DNA of 64,000 nucleotides from Aulosira sp. FACHB-615 (lineage in GTDB: Bacteria > Cyanobacteriota > Cyanobacteriia > Cyanobacteriales > Nostocaceae), in contig NZ_JACJSE010000007.1 in assembly GCF_014698045.1 (NCBI RefSeq), positions 186,001 to 250,000 on the forward strand, written 5' to 3'. The stretch's first letter is position 1. The number at the start of each line of letters is the position of its first letter. The notes under the pieces are model-generated. The model saw only the letters and a list, made by a program, of their open reading frames with translations. It did no database searches and was not told the origin of the DNA. Positions 43,473 to 52,454 of this stretch are shown in pieces. A program made the translations under genes and the position numbers.

Positions 43473-43684
43473 ATTTATTTGGTTAGAAAATGTGTTGTCA
43501 ATGCCATCGTTTTATTTAAAAAATAAATTTTCTGGATTAATTATCTACGTACGTATATCTGTTGATAGAGAAGATAATTACGCCGCGAGATTGAGGGAAA
43601 TTATGGCGAAAAAGGATAGTAATAGGATTATTGAACTCAATAAATTTGTGATCACAAGATTTTAATTAATTAGGAGAAGTGAGA

Positions 43685-45271
43685 ATGGTTGCTGGTGTAC
43701 GGAGACGCTCTATAGGTGTATTTTCTAATCGCAGGGATGCTGAAGAAGCATTACATGAATTGAGAAATTCTGGCTTTCCGATGGATAGAGTCTCTGTGAT
43801 TGCGAGAGATGCTGATGGTAAAGATGAGATTGCTGGTACGCAAGTCAGCGATCGCGTGGGCGATAAATCTGACGAAGGTGCGGCGGTGGGTGCAGCTACA
43901 GGCGGCGCTTTAGGCGGTTTAACAGGCTTATTAGTTGGGCTGGGAACTTTAGCCATCCCTGGAATTGGGCCGATTATGTTGGCGGGTGCAACTGCAACAG
44001 CGATCGCCACTACTATTGCTGGGGCTGGTATTGGTGCAGTAGCTGGTAGCTTAATTGGCGCTTTGATTGGTTTGGGAATCCCCGAAGAACGGGCTAGAGT
44101 TTATAACGAACGTGTCCAAAGCGGTGGTTATTTGGTCATCGTCGATGGTACAGATGATGAAATTGCCAGAGCCGAAGCCATTTTACATCGTCGGGGAATT
44201 GAAGAGTATGGCATTTACAACCATCCCCATGCTCATGAAGTTGATCCCACAACAAGTTATGTCAAACATGCTTTAGGTTACTTTAGTCTGCGTCAAGATG
44301 CGGAAGCCGCAATTAATGATTTACGGGTGGCTGGCTTTCCTCTGAGCCAAATTTCCTTGATTCATCGGGAGTCAATCAATCAAACAGCTTTAAAAGAAGT
44401 GAATTATAGCGATCGCCTGGATGCTGTACGCTATGGATTACCAGATGACCGCACCCGCTTTTATAACGAGCGCATCAATCACGGCGATTACATCGTTGCA
44501 GTCAGTGGTACAGATGACGAAATTCATCGGGCGGCGGCGATTCTCAACCGCCATAGAATTCAACATTGGCAAATTTTTGACCCCCACAGCCACGCCACAA
44601 CACCCTTACACCAAAACCGCCGCGCCATAGGTGTATTTTCCCACCGCCGTGATGCAGAAGCCGCACTCAATGAACTGAGAGATGCTGGTTTCCCCATGAA
44701 TCGCGTTTCACTAATTGCTAAAGACACAAATGGTCATGGTGTGGCTGGTGTCGGTAACAAAGCTGATGAAGGTGCGAAAGCCGGAGCCGCTACAGGTGGT
44801 GCATTGGGTGGTTTAGGCGGCTTATTAGTTGGATTGGGTGCATTAGCCATTCCCGGAATTGGGCCTGTGATTGCTGGTGGTGCATTAGCAACCGCTTTAG
44901 CCACAACAGTAGCTGGTGGGGCGATTGGTGCAGCTGCTGGTGGTTTAGTTGGTGCATTAGTGGGATTAGGGATTCCCGAAGACAGAGCAAGAATTTATAG
45001 CGATCGCTTTCAACGCGGCGATTACTTAGTCATGGTCGATGGTACAGACACAGAAATTCAACACGCCCAAACTATTCTGCAACGTCGCGGGATTGAAGAC
45101 TTTGACATTTTTGATGCGACTGATGTTGATACCGAATCCCGTCGCGGTGGGGATTGGACAAGACATCAAGAAACCCCAGTGATTGAAACTGGTCGCGCTA
45201 ATTATCCAGTAACAGGCGATCGTGTAGATCCCACTGTCACCATCGTTGATCGCCGAGACGACCTACTTTAA
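43685..45271 (+). CDS. General-stress-protein (17M/YflT-like) repeat protein with glycine-rich hydrophobic segments
   Basis: ATG 43685 follows AGGAGAAG. The 528-residue protein has three related units. Units 1 and 3 start IGVFSNRRDAEEALHELRNS and IGVFSHRRDAEAALNELRDA. Each carries a Gly/Ala-rich hydrophobic hairpin (LGTLAIPGIGPIMLAGATAT and GALAIPGIGPVIAGGALATA) and ends near YLVIVDGTDDEIARAEAILH. Unit 2 lacks the hydrophobic hairpin. The repeated domain resembles heat-induced stress protein YflT/GSP17M, and the hairpins may insert into membranes. A stress or osmotic role is suggested by family only. The BON lipoprotein gene follows at once and is probably co-transcribed. Confidence 0.78.
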   Translation: MVAGVRRRSIGVFSNRRDAEEALHELRNSGFPMDRVSVIARDADGKDEIAGTQVSDRVGDKSDEGAAVGAATGGALGGLTGLLVGLGTLAIPGIGPIMLAGATATAIATTIAGAGIGAVAGSLIGALIGLGIPEERARVYNERVQSGGYLVIVDGTDDEIARAEAILHRRGIEEYGIYNHPHAHEVDPTTSYVKHALGYFSLRQDAEAAINDLRVAGFPLSQISLIHRESINQTALKEVNYSDRLDAVRYGLPDDRTRFYNERINHGDYIVAVSGTDDEIHRAAAILNRHRIQHWQIFDPHSHATTPLHQNRRAIGVFSHRRDAEAALNELRDAGFPMNRVSLIAKDTNGHGVAGVGNKADEGAKAGAATGGALGGLGGLLVGLGALAIPGIGPVIAGGALATALATTVAGGAIGAAAGGLVGALVGLGIPEDRARIYSDRFQRGDYLVMVDGTDTEIQHAQTILQRRGIEDFDIFDATDVDTESRRGGDWTRHQETPVIETGRANYPVTGDRVDPTVTIVDRRDDLL

Positions 45272-45317
45272 CTAAAACAAAAAACCCTTCATTGTCAATC
45301 TATTGATCATTAAACCA

Positions 45318-45779
45318 ATGAAAAAACTAGCGCCCTTTTTTGTTAGTAGCTTATTACTTCTTGGTGCTGTTGCTTGTCAAAATCCTTCTCGCACCAGCGA
45401 ATCAGCACCCGACACAGTAAATCAAAATCCTGCTTTCCCAGCTGCACAAACAACTCAAGAAGCAAAAGAAGACGCTCAAAGTGAACTGCGCCGCCGACAA
45501 CTTAATGAAGATATCCGGGCGCGTGAAGAACGAAATAATATAACAGGTGGTGATACCCAAAGAGCAACCGCCGATTTAGCCAGTGAAGTGCGTTCTAAAT
45601 TAGAAGCTAATATTCCTGGTGGTCAGCTAACAGTTGCTGCCGACCAAAATGGTACAGTCACTGTGAATGGTACTGTCAATAATCAAGATCAGCTGAATAA
45701 GATTCAGCCTCTTGCACAAGAAATCAAAGGTGTAAAGAGCGTAGTTAACAAAGCTGTTGTTGCTCCTGCTAAACAATAA
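45318..45779 (+). CDS. BON-domain lipoprotein
   Basis: ATG 45318 (MKKLAPFFVSSLLLLGAVAC) gives a lipoprotein signal with lipobox LLGAVAC and the modified Cys20; the frame is open five codons upstream to a TTG. The 153-residue protein has a low-complexity linker and a C-terminal BON domain (LASEVRSKLEANIPGGQLTV then DQNGTVTVNGTVNN and IKGVKSVVNKAVV). BON domains bind phospholipid surfaces and appear in osmotic-shock proteins such as OsmY. It starts 46 bp after the stress-protein gene, so a joint envelope-stress role is plausible. Confidence 0.85.
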   Translation: MKKLAPFFVSSLLLLGAVACQNPSRTSESAPDTVNQNPAFPAAQTTQEAKEDAQSELRRRQLNEDIRAREERNNITGGDTQRATADLASEVRSKLEANIPGGQLTVAADQNGTVTVNGTVNNQDQLNKIQPLAQEIKGVKSVVNKAVVAPAKQ

Positions 45780-45854
45780 TTAAATATAGTCATAGCAGCT
45801 GCTTCGACTCCACCCCGCAAGTCCGGGGTGTACACACAACTCTGATAAAGTTAC

Positions 45855-45890
45855 TTCGCTCCCTCCTAATCTAGGTTAGGGGGGAGCGAA
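45855..45890. terminator. Bidirectional terminator-like hairpin between convergent genes
   Basis: TTCGCTCCCTCCTAA pairs with TTAGGGGGGAGCGAA with one mismatch and a 6-nt loop. A second smaller hairpin CACCCCG/CGGGGTG lies at 45811-45830. It sits between the BON lipoprotein (plus) and the hydrolase (minus). Confidence 0.65.
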
Positions 45891-45933
45891 ATGCTAATCA
45901 TATTTCCGCCGACCTGTACTAGCCTCGTAATTT

Positions 45934-46827
45934 TTATGATTCATCTCGAAATTCGAGAATATGTTGGGCTGTAACTTGTGGTTGTTCTAGATGGGGAATA
46001 TGACCTGAGTCTTGAATCCAAATGAGTTTACTATTGGGAATGGCACGTTTGAATCTTTTTGCATCTGTAGTGCCTAAGATTTTGTCTGAGTCGCCCCAAA
46101 GAATTAATGTGGGTTGCAGAATTTGTCCAATTTGCTTAAATCTAAAAGCACTGTAACCACCACTTTTGGTAAAAGCAATTAAAGCTAGATGCCAACTCGG
46201 CATTTCTAGATGCAGTCCGCCACAATATGTAGCATCTAGAGTTACTAGATTGGGGTTTTTATAAGCAGTGCGAGAAATGCGATCGCGGACTTTGGGATTA
46301 CGCAAAAATTCTGTCGCCCAATTATCCAAGGGCGGAAACATGAATTTTGCTAAAGGTGAACCTGCTTTTAACCCAGCACTATCAATCAACACCAGTTTTT
46401 TGACGACTTCTGGATAGGTGAGGGTAAAGTCAATGGCGGCTGCACCTCCCATCGATGCACCCACCAAAATTACAGGCTCTTTAATTAAGGTTTTCCAGAA
46501 ATAATATAGATGGGTTTTAATGGCGACGGGACTAAATGCTATGTCTTGGAGTCTGTCGGTAAAGCCAAAACCGAGTAAATCCACTGCCCAGGTTTGATTA
46601 TTTTCTGCCAGTAGTGGTAGTAGTCGGCGAAATTCTAATACAGAACTATCAAAACCGTGGATGAGTAAAATTGGTGTGCCACCACTGCCTTGTTTCACAT
46701 AAGTGGTGGTGATTGGTTCGGCAGATAAAGGAGTAGCGATCGCTTGACTTTGGATACTACAAGCTAGGGCGATCGAGTTTGGTTCAGTTAATTGCCTAAC
46801 TGCGGCTGGTAAAAAGCTAGGAAACAT
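45934..46827 (-). CDS. Alpha/beta-fold hydrolase
   Basis: The 297-residue protein has the classical hydrolase layout: ILLIHGFDSSVLEFRRLLPL (oxyanion HG at 57-58), LVGASMGGAAAIDF with the nucleophile Ser125, an acidic residue in LWGDSDKILG, and the catalytic His in DSGHIPHLEQP. Such proteins hydrolyse esters, epoxides or haloalkanes, and substrates cannot be predicted. No signal peptide is seen. It is divergent from ccmK3, with about 150 bp between them. Similar hydrolases are common as single genes in cyanobacteria. Confidence 0.88.
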   Translation of the reverse strand: MFPSFLPAAVRQLTEPNSIALACSIQSQAIATPLSAEPITTTYVKQGSGGTPILLIHGFDSSVLEFRRLLPLLAENNQTWAVDLLGFGFTDRLQDIAFSPVAIKTHLYYFWKTLIKEPVILVGASMGGAAAIDFTLTYPEVVKKLVLIDSAGLKAGSPLAKFMFPPLDNWATEFLRNPKVRDRISRTAYKNPNLVTLDATYCGGLHLEMPSWHLALIAFTKSGGYSAFRFKQIGQILQPTLILWGDSDKILGTTDAKRFKRAIPNSKLIWIQDSGHIPHLEQPQVTAQHILEFRDES

Positions 46828-46967
46828 AAATTATAGTTTACAGCACCCCATCACCAAAATTGTGCTGATTTGTTAGCTAATGACTCAGTGTACCGAAAAA
46901 AAACACTTTTGAATGTCACCATTGGAGCCAACCCCGCGTAAAATAAAGATCACTCTATTTATTGTCT

Positions 46968-46973
46968 CAGGAG
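46968..46973 (+). promoter_or_regulatory. Ribosome binding site that fixes the ccmK3 start
   Basis: CAGGAG lies 8 nt before ATG 46982. The longer frame opening at ATG 46913 has no such signal and would add 23 residues unlike any CcmK. Confidence 0.75.
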
Positions 46974-46981
46974 CTAATGCC

Positions 46982-47293
46982 ATGCCAATGGCTGTTGGCG
47001 TAATTGAAACTTTAGGTTTTCCATCTGTGTTAGCCGCAGCAGATGCAATGGTGAAATCTGCCGCAGTCACGCTGGTATATTATGGACTAGCGGAAAGTGG
47101 TCGCTTTGTTGTTGCTGTCCGAGGACAAGTTGCTGAAGTCAACAGAGCTGTTGAACAAGGTATAAATGCTGGGGAGCAGGTAAAGGCAGAAACAGTAATC
47201 ACCCATTATATAGTTCCTAATCCCCCGGAAAATGTGGAAACAGTTCTGCCCATCCACTTCACCCAGAAATCTGAGCCTTTCCGGATCTTCTAA
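46982..47293 (+). CDS. ccmK3: Carboxysome shell protein, CcmK3-like (BMC-H)
   Basis: From ATG 46982 the product is 103 residues, the normal length of a BMC-H hexamer subunit: MPMAVGVIETLGFPSVLAAA, then ADAMVKSAAVTLVYYGLAES and VAVRGQVAEVNRAV. Such subunits tile the carboxysome shell facets. The pore region YYGLAESGRF differs from the KIGSGR of CcmK1/2 and the RVGSAR of the next protein, and resembles CcmK3. CcmK3 is known to form mixed hexamers with CcmK4. The pair lies away from a main ccm operon, as in many cyanobacteria. Confidence 0.88.
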   Translation: MPMAVGVIETLGFPSVLAAADAMVKSAAVTLVYYGLAESGRFVVAVRGQVAEVNRAVEQGINAGEQVKAETVITHYIVPNPPENVETVLPIHFTQKSEPFRIF

Positions 47294-47380
47294 ACAGTTT
47301 CGCCATTAAAATTTGTAACAAAGCTGCCTACAATTAATTTTGCAGCGATACATACGTTTATCTATATCAGGAGATGAAGA

Positions 47381-47731
47381 ATGTCACTACAGGCAGTTGG
47401 TTCGCTGGAAACTAAGGGTTTTCCTGCTGTGTTAGCCGCAGCAGACGCAATGGTAAAAGCAGGACGAGTTACCCTCGTTGGTTATATCCGAGTTGGTAGC
47501 GCACGCTTTACGGTGAATATTCGGGGAGATGTTTCGGAAGTGAAAACTGCGATGGCTGCCGGTGTGGAAGCAGCAGAAAATGTTTATGGAGGCACATTAG
47601 AATCTTGGGTAATTATCCCTCGTCCTCATGAAAACGTTGAGGCTGTTTTACCAATTGCTTACACCGCAGAAGTACAGCAGTATCGTGACTCTGTAGAAAA
47701 TCCGATCATCAGGTCTGGTAACGGCAGATAA
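47381..47731 (+). CDS. ccmK4: Carboxysome shell protein, CcmK4-like (BMC-H)
   Basis: The 116-residue protein starts MSLQAVGSLETKGFPAVLAA after a CAGGAG Shine-Dalgarno. It continues ADAMVKAGRVTLVGYIRVGS ARFTVNIRGDVSEVKTAMAA, a standard BMC-H fold. The pore loop is RVGSAR. The C-terminal tail (RDSVENPIIRSGNGR) is longer than in CcmK1/2, as in CcmK4 proteins. It begins 87 bp after ccmK3 and is probably in the same transcript. Together they tune shell permeability in other cyanobacteria. Confidence 0.9.
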   Translation: MSLQAVGSLETKGFPAVLAAADAMVKAGRVTLVGYIRVGSARFTVNIRGDVSEVKTAMAAGVEAAENVYGGTLESWVIIPRPHENVEAVLPIAYTAEVQQYRDSVENPIIRSGNGR

Positions 47732-48544
47732 AATTAGCAGGTTCATCCCACAGCTAAAGTCAAAAGTCCCCAGTCCAATTGCTAATCAATGATTAATAAT
47801 TGCGACTAGACTATTGACTTTTTGCTAAGTATGCTGTTTCAATTTTATTCCATTTGTCACAAGCATTACTCTCCTGGGCAACTAACTCTTAAAAGAAACA
47901 AATTACTTCGAGGACTGGTTGTCAGTTTTGCGTATAATTAAAAAAAATTGCTTTACCCACAGCATGAGATTTTAAGAAAATTGTAGTGTTAGCGATCGCC
48001 GCAATCTTTCACACAACTTCCTCTACCGATAGAAATTAAGGAGTGAACTGTAAACTATGGCTTTTAGATATGATCGCCATAGACAAGTTAGTAGAAATTG
48101 ATAAGAAAAATTACATATTTCCTAAAACACGAAATAAAGACTTGATGACGTGAAACTTATCCACTCAAGCTAACGTCTGGAATTTCGAGAAATCTCACTA
48201 GTTCTTGAGCAGTAGTGTAGACTTTCTCGTTTTTACTAACTGAAGCCCTTTAATCCTAGTTTGTCCTGATCAGATTGATTGAGGATTAGTTAGCTTTTTA
48301 GGTATTTTAATGATAAGTTGACAAAAATTGAAAATTGTGAAATATGGAAAAAATTGCTAACTACAAAATTTTTTATTGTGCAGAGAATAAAAATCACAAG
48401 TTAATCTGAAAACTTCTGCATAAAGTTTGAGAATAAAAACGTAAATAAAAATAGAATCGCTGAAATGTCTTCATGAAAGCGACCGATTCATGGACAACTG
48501 CCAGCCAAGATGTTAAGAGTGAGTGACGATCAACGGGGGTTGTG
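47732..48544. other. Long intergenic region upstream of hetZ, 813 bp
   Basis: No coding frame looks real. In Anabaena the hetZ gene is controlled by several start sites and HetR, so this long leader is expected to be regulatory. By eye I could not find the GGGTCTAACCCC-type HetR palindrome. A hairpin with TAATCCT/AGGATTA arms lies around 48255-48290. Direct proof of promoters is lacking. Confidence 0.45.
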
Positions 48545-49729
48545 ATGCAAACTTTAAGGCAAGGTTTTGAGGAAAACAATCTCACTATGGCAACAGATGC
48601 AGACAAACTGGCCCAGTATTGGCATAAACGCCTAGCTGTAGAAATTCCAGAACAAAGTACATCTGTGAGAGAGAGTATTGTTTTGTGGCTTTTGGGCAAA
48701 GACTTAAACAGATTTGAACTATTAGACCCCAAACAACTAGAAATTGCTAAACAAGCAATGGAATATCGCTGGAAAATTTTACATCAACGCTACTTGGGTC
48801 TTGGTAGAGAACGAGCTTATCGTAACTTAATTACTCGCTTGGGGAGTTTAGTCAGCTTACGCCATAAAATTCAAACTTGGGTAGCACTCAGCCGCGATCG
48901 CCAGCGCAGTGTTATGGATGTTTTACAAGAAGTGATTCAAGAACTGCTGCAAAGCGATAATTATATGCAGCAACAAATGGCCTGCATTGCCGAATTTACC
49001 ACCGACAGAAGACTGCAAGATACATTACTATTTGCCAGCATTGAAGAGTATGCCTTGCGGCCAGTCCGCAATCAACCGCTACTAGTTTACAGATTTGTCA
49101 ATTACTTGCGTCGGACTCAGCGCGGTGGCTTAACTCAAGTACCAGGTAGCGATATGGTGCGACTGGTTTCCGAAGAAATTCTCACCGATGACAGTGATAA
49201 TCGCGTCAACTTAGTAGATAATCAAGCGATCGCCGAATATCAAGAAGCCCAACAACTAGAAGAACAACAAGCACTGCGCCAGTCCGTGCAAACAGAATTT
49301 GCCGACTACTTACAAGAAAATCTCGGACAAGACGCAGTAGATTGGTTGCGGCTATATCTCCAAGGCAAATCTCAAGACGAAATTGCCAAACAACTGCAAA
49401 AACCCATTCGAGAAATCTATCGTCTGCGGGAGAAAATCAGCTACCATGCAGTCAGAGTTTTTGCCCTCAAAGGTAAACCAGAACTGGTCAATAGCTGGCT
49501 ATCCATTTCCTTAGAAGAACATAATTTAGGACTGACACCTAACCAATGGCAGCAACTTTATCAGAAATTAACGCCATTGGGTCAGAAAGTGCTAGATTTA
49601 CGCAAAGCAGGTCATTCCCTAGAAGCGATCGCCCAACAGTTAAGTCTGAAAACTCATCAAGCAATGGGAGAATGGACAAAAATTTATCTCACCGCCCAAT
49701 CCTTGAGAACCGAAGAATCAGAAGCATAA
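48545..49729 (+). CDS. hetZ: Heterocyst differentiation regulator HetZ
   Basis: The 394-residue protein (ATG 48545; a GTG lies one codon upstream) carries typical HetZ sequence: LAQYWHKRLAVEI, VRESIVLWLLGKDLNRFELL, AYRNLITRLGSLVSLRHKIQ, and FASIEEYALRPVRNQPLLVY RFVNYLRRTQRGG. The C-terminal half has two helix-turn-helix-like stretches (DEIAKQLQKPIREIYRLREK and EAIAQQLSLKTHQAMGEWTK). HetZ acts early in heterocyst differentiation and interacts with HetR in Anabaena. The patU gene follows by about 230 bp, as in other heterocystous strains, which strengthens the call. Confidence 0.85.
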   Translation: MQTLRQGFEENNLTMATDADKLAQYWHKRLAVEIPEQSTSVRESIVLWLLGKDLNRFELLDPKQLEIAKQAMEYRWKILHQRYLGLGRERAYRNLITRLGSLVSLRHKIQTWVALSRDRQRSVMDVLQEVIQELLQSDNYMQQQMACIAEFTTDRRLQDTLLFASIEEYALRPVRNQPLLVYRFVNYLRRTQRGGLTQVPGSDMVRLVSEEILTDDSDNRVNLVDNQAIAEYQEAQQLEEQQALRQSVQTEFADYLQENLGQDAVDWLRLYLQGKSQDEIAKQLQKPIREIYRLREKISYHAVRVFALKGKPELVNSWLSISLEEHNLGLTPNQWQQLYQKLTPLGQKVLDLRKAGHSLEAIAQQLSLKTHQAMGEWTKIYLTAQSLRTEESEA

Positions 49730-49960
49730 GTAGCCACCGCAATTCCTAGCCATGAATTCATTAAGGACTTTGCGGAAAGCCTTTCCCTGCTCCCTAAAAG
49801 CAACCAAGACTAACTAGTACAGAAAAATTTATACCTATCGAACCTGGCATTATCTTACTGAGATTAATTTAATTTTTACCAAGAACACAAAGTATCTTTA
49901 TTTACTGCCAACTAGCTTAGAGCAAAATAAAATATAAGGAAACTGTAAATAATTAAACCT

Positions 49961-51094
49961 ATGTTGTCTTCAGAGGACAAATCAAATGATACCGAAGCCA
50001 GTGAGCAGCAGGTACTATCGAATATACCGATCAACTTAGAGCAAGAAAGCGATCGCCAACAAATATTTCAGCTAATTGATCATCTCTTGTCCTTTGAAGC
50101 TTGCTTGTACCACCAAATTCTGCCCTTTCGATTAGAAGGTAACAAATTACTCCTGGGGATGGTGCATCCGCAAGACAGTAGCGCCCTTGATTACGTAAAT
50201 CGCATCCTCGCTTATATCAACTGCACAATGGTGGCTCATGAAATTGCCAGCGACAGCCACCGCCACATCCTCTCAGCCTACCTCAACTATAAAAATACCT
50301 TTAGCTCCAATATCCCCACCTTAAATCAAGCTGATTTCAAATCATCTCAACAGCAACCACCAACATCAATGGTGGAAAACATGGAAACTCCTAAAAATAT
50401 TCCAGAACCCAACCTTTCAGCCTTAGCTCAAAAGCTTAAAGCAGAAATCACCGAAGCATCCCTGGCAACAAATTTAACCATCCTGCCAGTGCCTACCCCA
50501 GAACTATCCACTCCGGTGGAAGTGCTGGCACTACTCCCACCCAAAAAACTACTAGAAGAATTACTCGGTCGAGTTTTGGGTGGTGGCATTGGTCGCTTGT
50601 ATTTAGAAAGACAACCCTATCAAGGTAGGATACTCTGGAGTGATAACGGTGTTGTCCAGTCAGTACTGGATAATTTACCCCTGTCAGTGTTTCAAGGCGT
50701 ACTGAATGAATTAAAGCGATTTGCCGGTTTACCTATAGCCACAATTACAGAACCAAAACAAATAGAAAAAGAATGTTTATATCAACAAAACCGTTTGTTA
50801 TTACGCCTGCGAGTCATGCCAGGGATTTACGGTGAAGAAGCCACACTACAAGTACTGCGGGGAGCCGCCTTAAAGTTTTATCAACAACAACAATTAGGTC
50901 GTCTCAGCCGTGATGTTTTGGGTATTTCTCAACAACTGAGCTATAAATTACAAGAACTGCATCAACGGCTCATACTTAACTCTAGCCTCACATCAGAGCA
51001 AGCAGATGCTTTAGATAATTTAAATCGCATTGTGGAAAATTTAGACCAACAAGTCAAAATACTCACAGCAAATAGCGATTCAATGAGCAAATAA
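49961..51094 (+). CDS. patU: Heterocyst patterning protein PatU (single ORF)
   Basis: The 377-residue protein follows hetZ. Residues about 45-110 (EACLYHQILPFRLEGNKLLL GMVHPQDSSALDYVNRILAY) form one domain. After a low-complexity linker (~125-175), residues about 190-310 (LLEELLGRVLGGGIGRLYLE, LRLRVMPGIYGEEATLQVLR) form a second, with a coiled-coil-like tail. In Anabaena PCC 7120 the gene is split into patU5 and patU3, whereas here both parts are in one uninterrupted frame, as in Nostoc punctiforme. PatU affects heterocyst spacing. The call depends on synteny with hetZ and remembered features. Confidence 0.78.
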   Translation: MLSSEDKSNDTEASEQQVLSNIPINLEQESDRQQIFQLIDHLLSFEACLYHQILPFRLEGNKLLLGMVHPQDSSALDYVNRILAYINCTMVAHEIASDSHRHILSAYLNYKNTFSSNIPTLNQADFKSSQQQPPTSMVENMETPKNIPEPNLSALAQKLKAEITEASLATNLTILPVPTPELSTPVEVLALLPPKKLLEELLGRVLGGGIGRLYLERQPYQGRILWSDNGVVQSVLDNLPLSVFQGVLNELKRFAGLPIATITEPKQIEKECLYQQNRLLLRLRVMPGIYGEEATLQVLRGAALKFYQQQQLGRLSRDVLGISQQLSYKLQELHQRLILNSSLTSEQADALDNLNRIVENLDQQVKILTANSDSMSK

Positions 51095-51299
51095 TAAATC
51101 ACAATTGGGTCAGTAAAACCTCTGATTTCGATCCCTGACATAATTGCTATGTTGTAAGGGAACATTAGACCGAAAAACCATAGCTTGTTAGTCTTAATTA
51201 TTACATTTTAAATATGTATTAATACTATGGTAACAGGTTTAAAACTTATAGCAGTCAACTAAATTTTCCATTATTGAATTCATTTTTTACAGATATTTC

Positions 51300-51983
51300 A
51301 TGCAGACTGAGGTTTTTAGTGAACTTTTCCCCTTGCTGAGTACAGCCAACCCACAAACTTTAGAATGGCTGCTCAATGTTGCCGTTGATCACGAATATCC
51401 CGTAGGACGAGCCGTATTGATGGAAGATGCCTGGGGTAACGCCGTTTACTTTGTGGTATCCGGCTGGGTAAAAGTCCGCCGTACCTCTGGCGAAGATTCT
51501 GTGGCTATAGCGATTTTAGGTCGGGGTGATTTTTTTGGAGAAATGGCGATTTTAGATGAATCTCCACGTTCTACTGATGTAATTGCCCTTTCACCTGTAA
51601 AATTACTGAGTATTTCTAGAGAGCGTTTTATTCAAATCTTGTTTAAAGATCCACAATTACACCATCGGATGCTGCAACTGATGGTGCGAAGAATCCGACA
51701 ATTTAACCAACGTTTACAAATTCGCTCTTCACCACCAGCCGTCAAACTGGCTCACACCTTAGTTAGTTTGGGTGAAAGTTATGGACAAGACTCCGAACGT
51801 GGTAAAGAAATTTTTAATATTCCCTTTAAAGATTTGGCGGAAGTGACAGAAATCGGAGTTGAGGAAACCACCAAAATCATGGAAAAACTGCATGAAAAAG
51901 GATGGATCACAATCGATAATGCTAATAACATCATTTACTTGGTTAACTTCAAGCAACTGATGAATTTGGCAGGGAAAGTCTAA
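51300..51983 (+). CDS. Crp/Fnr family transcriptional regulator
   Basis: The 227-residue protein has an N-terminal cyclic-nucleotide-binding-like domain with VYFVVSGWVKVRR and the phosphate-cassette-like FFGEMAILDESPRSTDV. A C-helix follows (FIQILFKDPQLHHRMLQLMV), then a winged helix-turn-helix in FKDLAEVTEIGVEETTKIME. The PRSTDV segment could bind cAMP, since Arg and Ser/Thr are present, but this is unproven. The gene lies 205 bp after patU and probably has its own promoter. A stem-loop follows at 52221-52254. Confidence 0.9.
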   Translation: MQTEVFSELFPLLSTANPQTLEWLLNVAVDHEYPVGRAVLMEDAWGNAVYFVVSGWVKVRRTSGEDSVAIAILGRGDFFGEMAILDESPRSTDVIALSPVKLLSISRERFIQILFKDPQLHHRMLQLMVRRIRQFNQRLQIRSSPPAVKLAHTLVSLGESYGQDSERGKEIFNIPFKDLAEVTEIGVEETTKIMEKLHEKGWITIDNANNIIYLVNFKQLMNLAGKV

Positions 51984-52454
51984 TTCTGGGTTGAATGTGG
52001 ATTCAAAGAAATTCAACTGCTACGACAACTGATTTACATTAGCTATCCAAGTCCGAGACTGAGGAACTTTGGGACTAACGACTGATGCTCGTGTTAGGAA
52101 GTCTTGAAAAAAAGAAACGGTAGCAGCCACAAACGTAAATTTTGGCAATGGTGTGGAGCATAAAGAGTTGAGTGACCAGCTTTGAAATCAGCTCTACTGA
52201 CTATTTTTGATGAAAAACGCCCAAGCATCAAAAATGCTGGAAACAGATGCTTGGTGGGAAAAATTAATTAATTATGGATAAAAAGACTGGAAGCTTTGAT
52301 ATTAATTATAAAATATTAATTAATTGTAAATTTTTTCCAAATCGTGCTTTCACACTGCTTGATTCCTCGTTCTTTACAAAGTCCCTCCATTGACTATTAA
52401 TTATTGACTAATAACTATAAACTCATAACTTATCACTCCTGTCTACTACTACAA
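51984..52454. other. Intergenic region, 471 bp
   Basis: It contains the terminator-like stem at 52221-52254 and AT-rich sequence, including a run of TTGACTA/TTATTGACTA words before the M61 gene. No other feature is supported. Confidence 0.4.
52221..52254 (+). terminator. Stem-loop downstream of the Crp/Fnr gene
   Basis: CCAAGCATC (52221-52229) pairs perfectly with GATGCTTGG (52246-52254), with a 16-nt loop. It lies 240 bp after the regulator gene and only a weak T-rich tail follows. Confidence 0.5.

Larger units (their letters stand above)
43093..43684. other. Intergenic region, 592 bp, rich in repeats
   Basis: It contains a GC-rich palindromic repeat (43149-43253) and a hairpin (43444-43472) that may terminate the acsF transcript. 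The promoter of the stress-protein gene should lie in the last 200 bp. A 77-codon frame at 43432-43665 overlaps the hairpin and is not convincing. Confidence 0.5.

Noticed and set aside
43432..43665. 77-codon frame upstream of the stress-protein gene
   Set aside because: It starts at a hairpin-forming repeat, has no Shine-Dalgarno, and its composition is that of AT-rich intergenic DNA.
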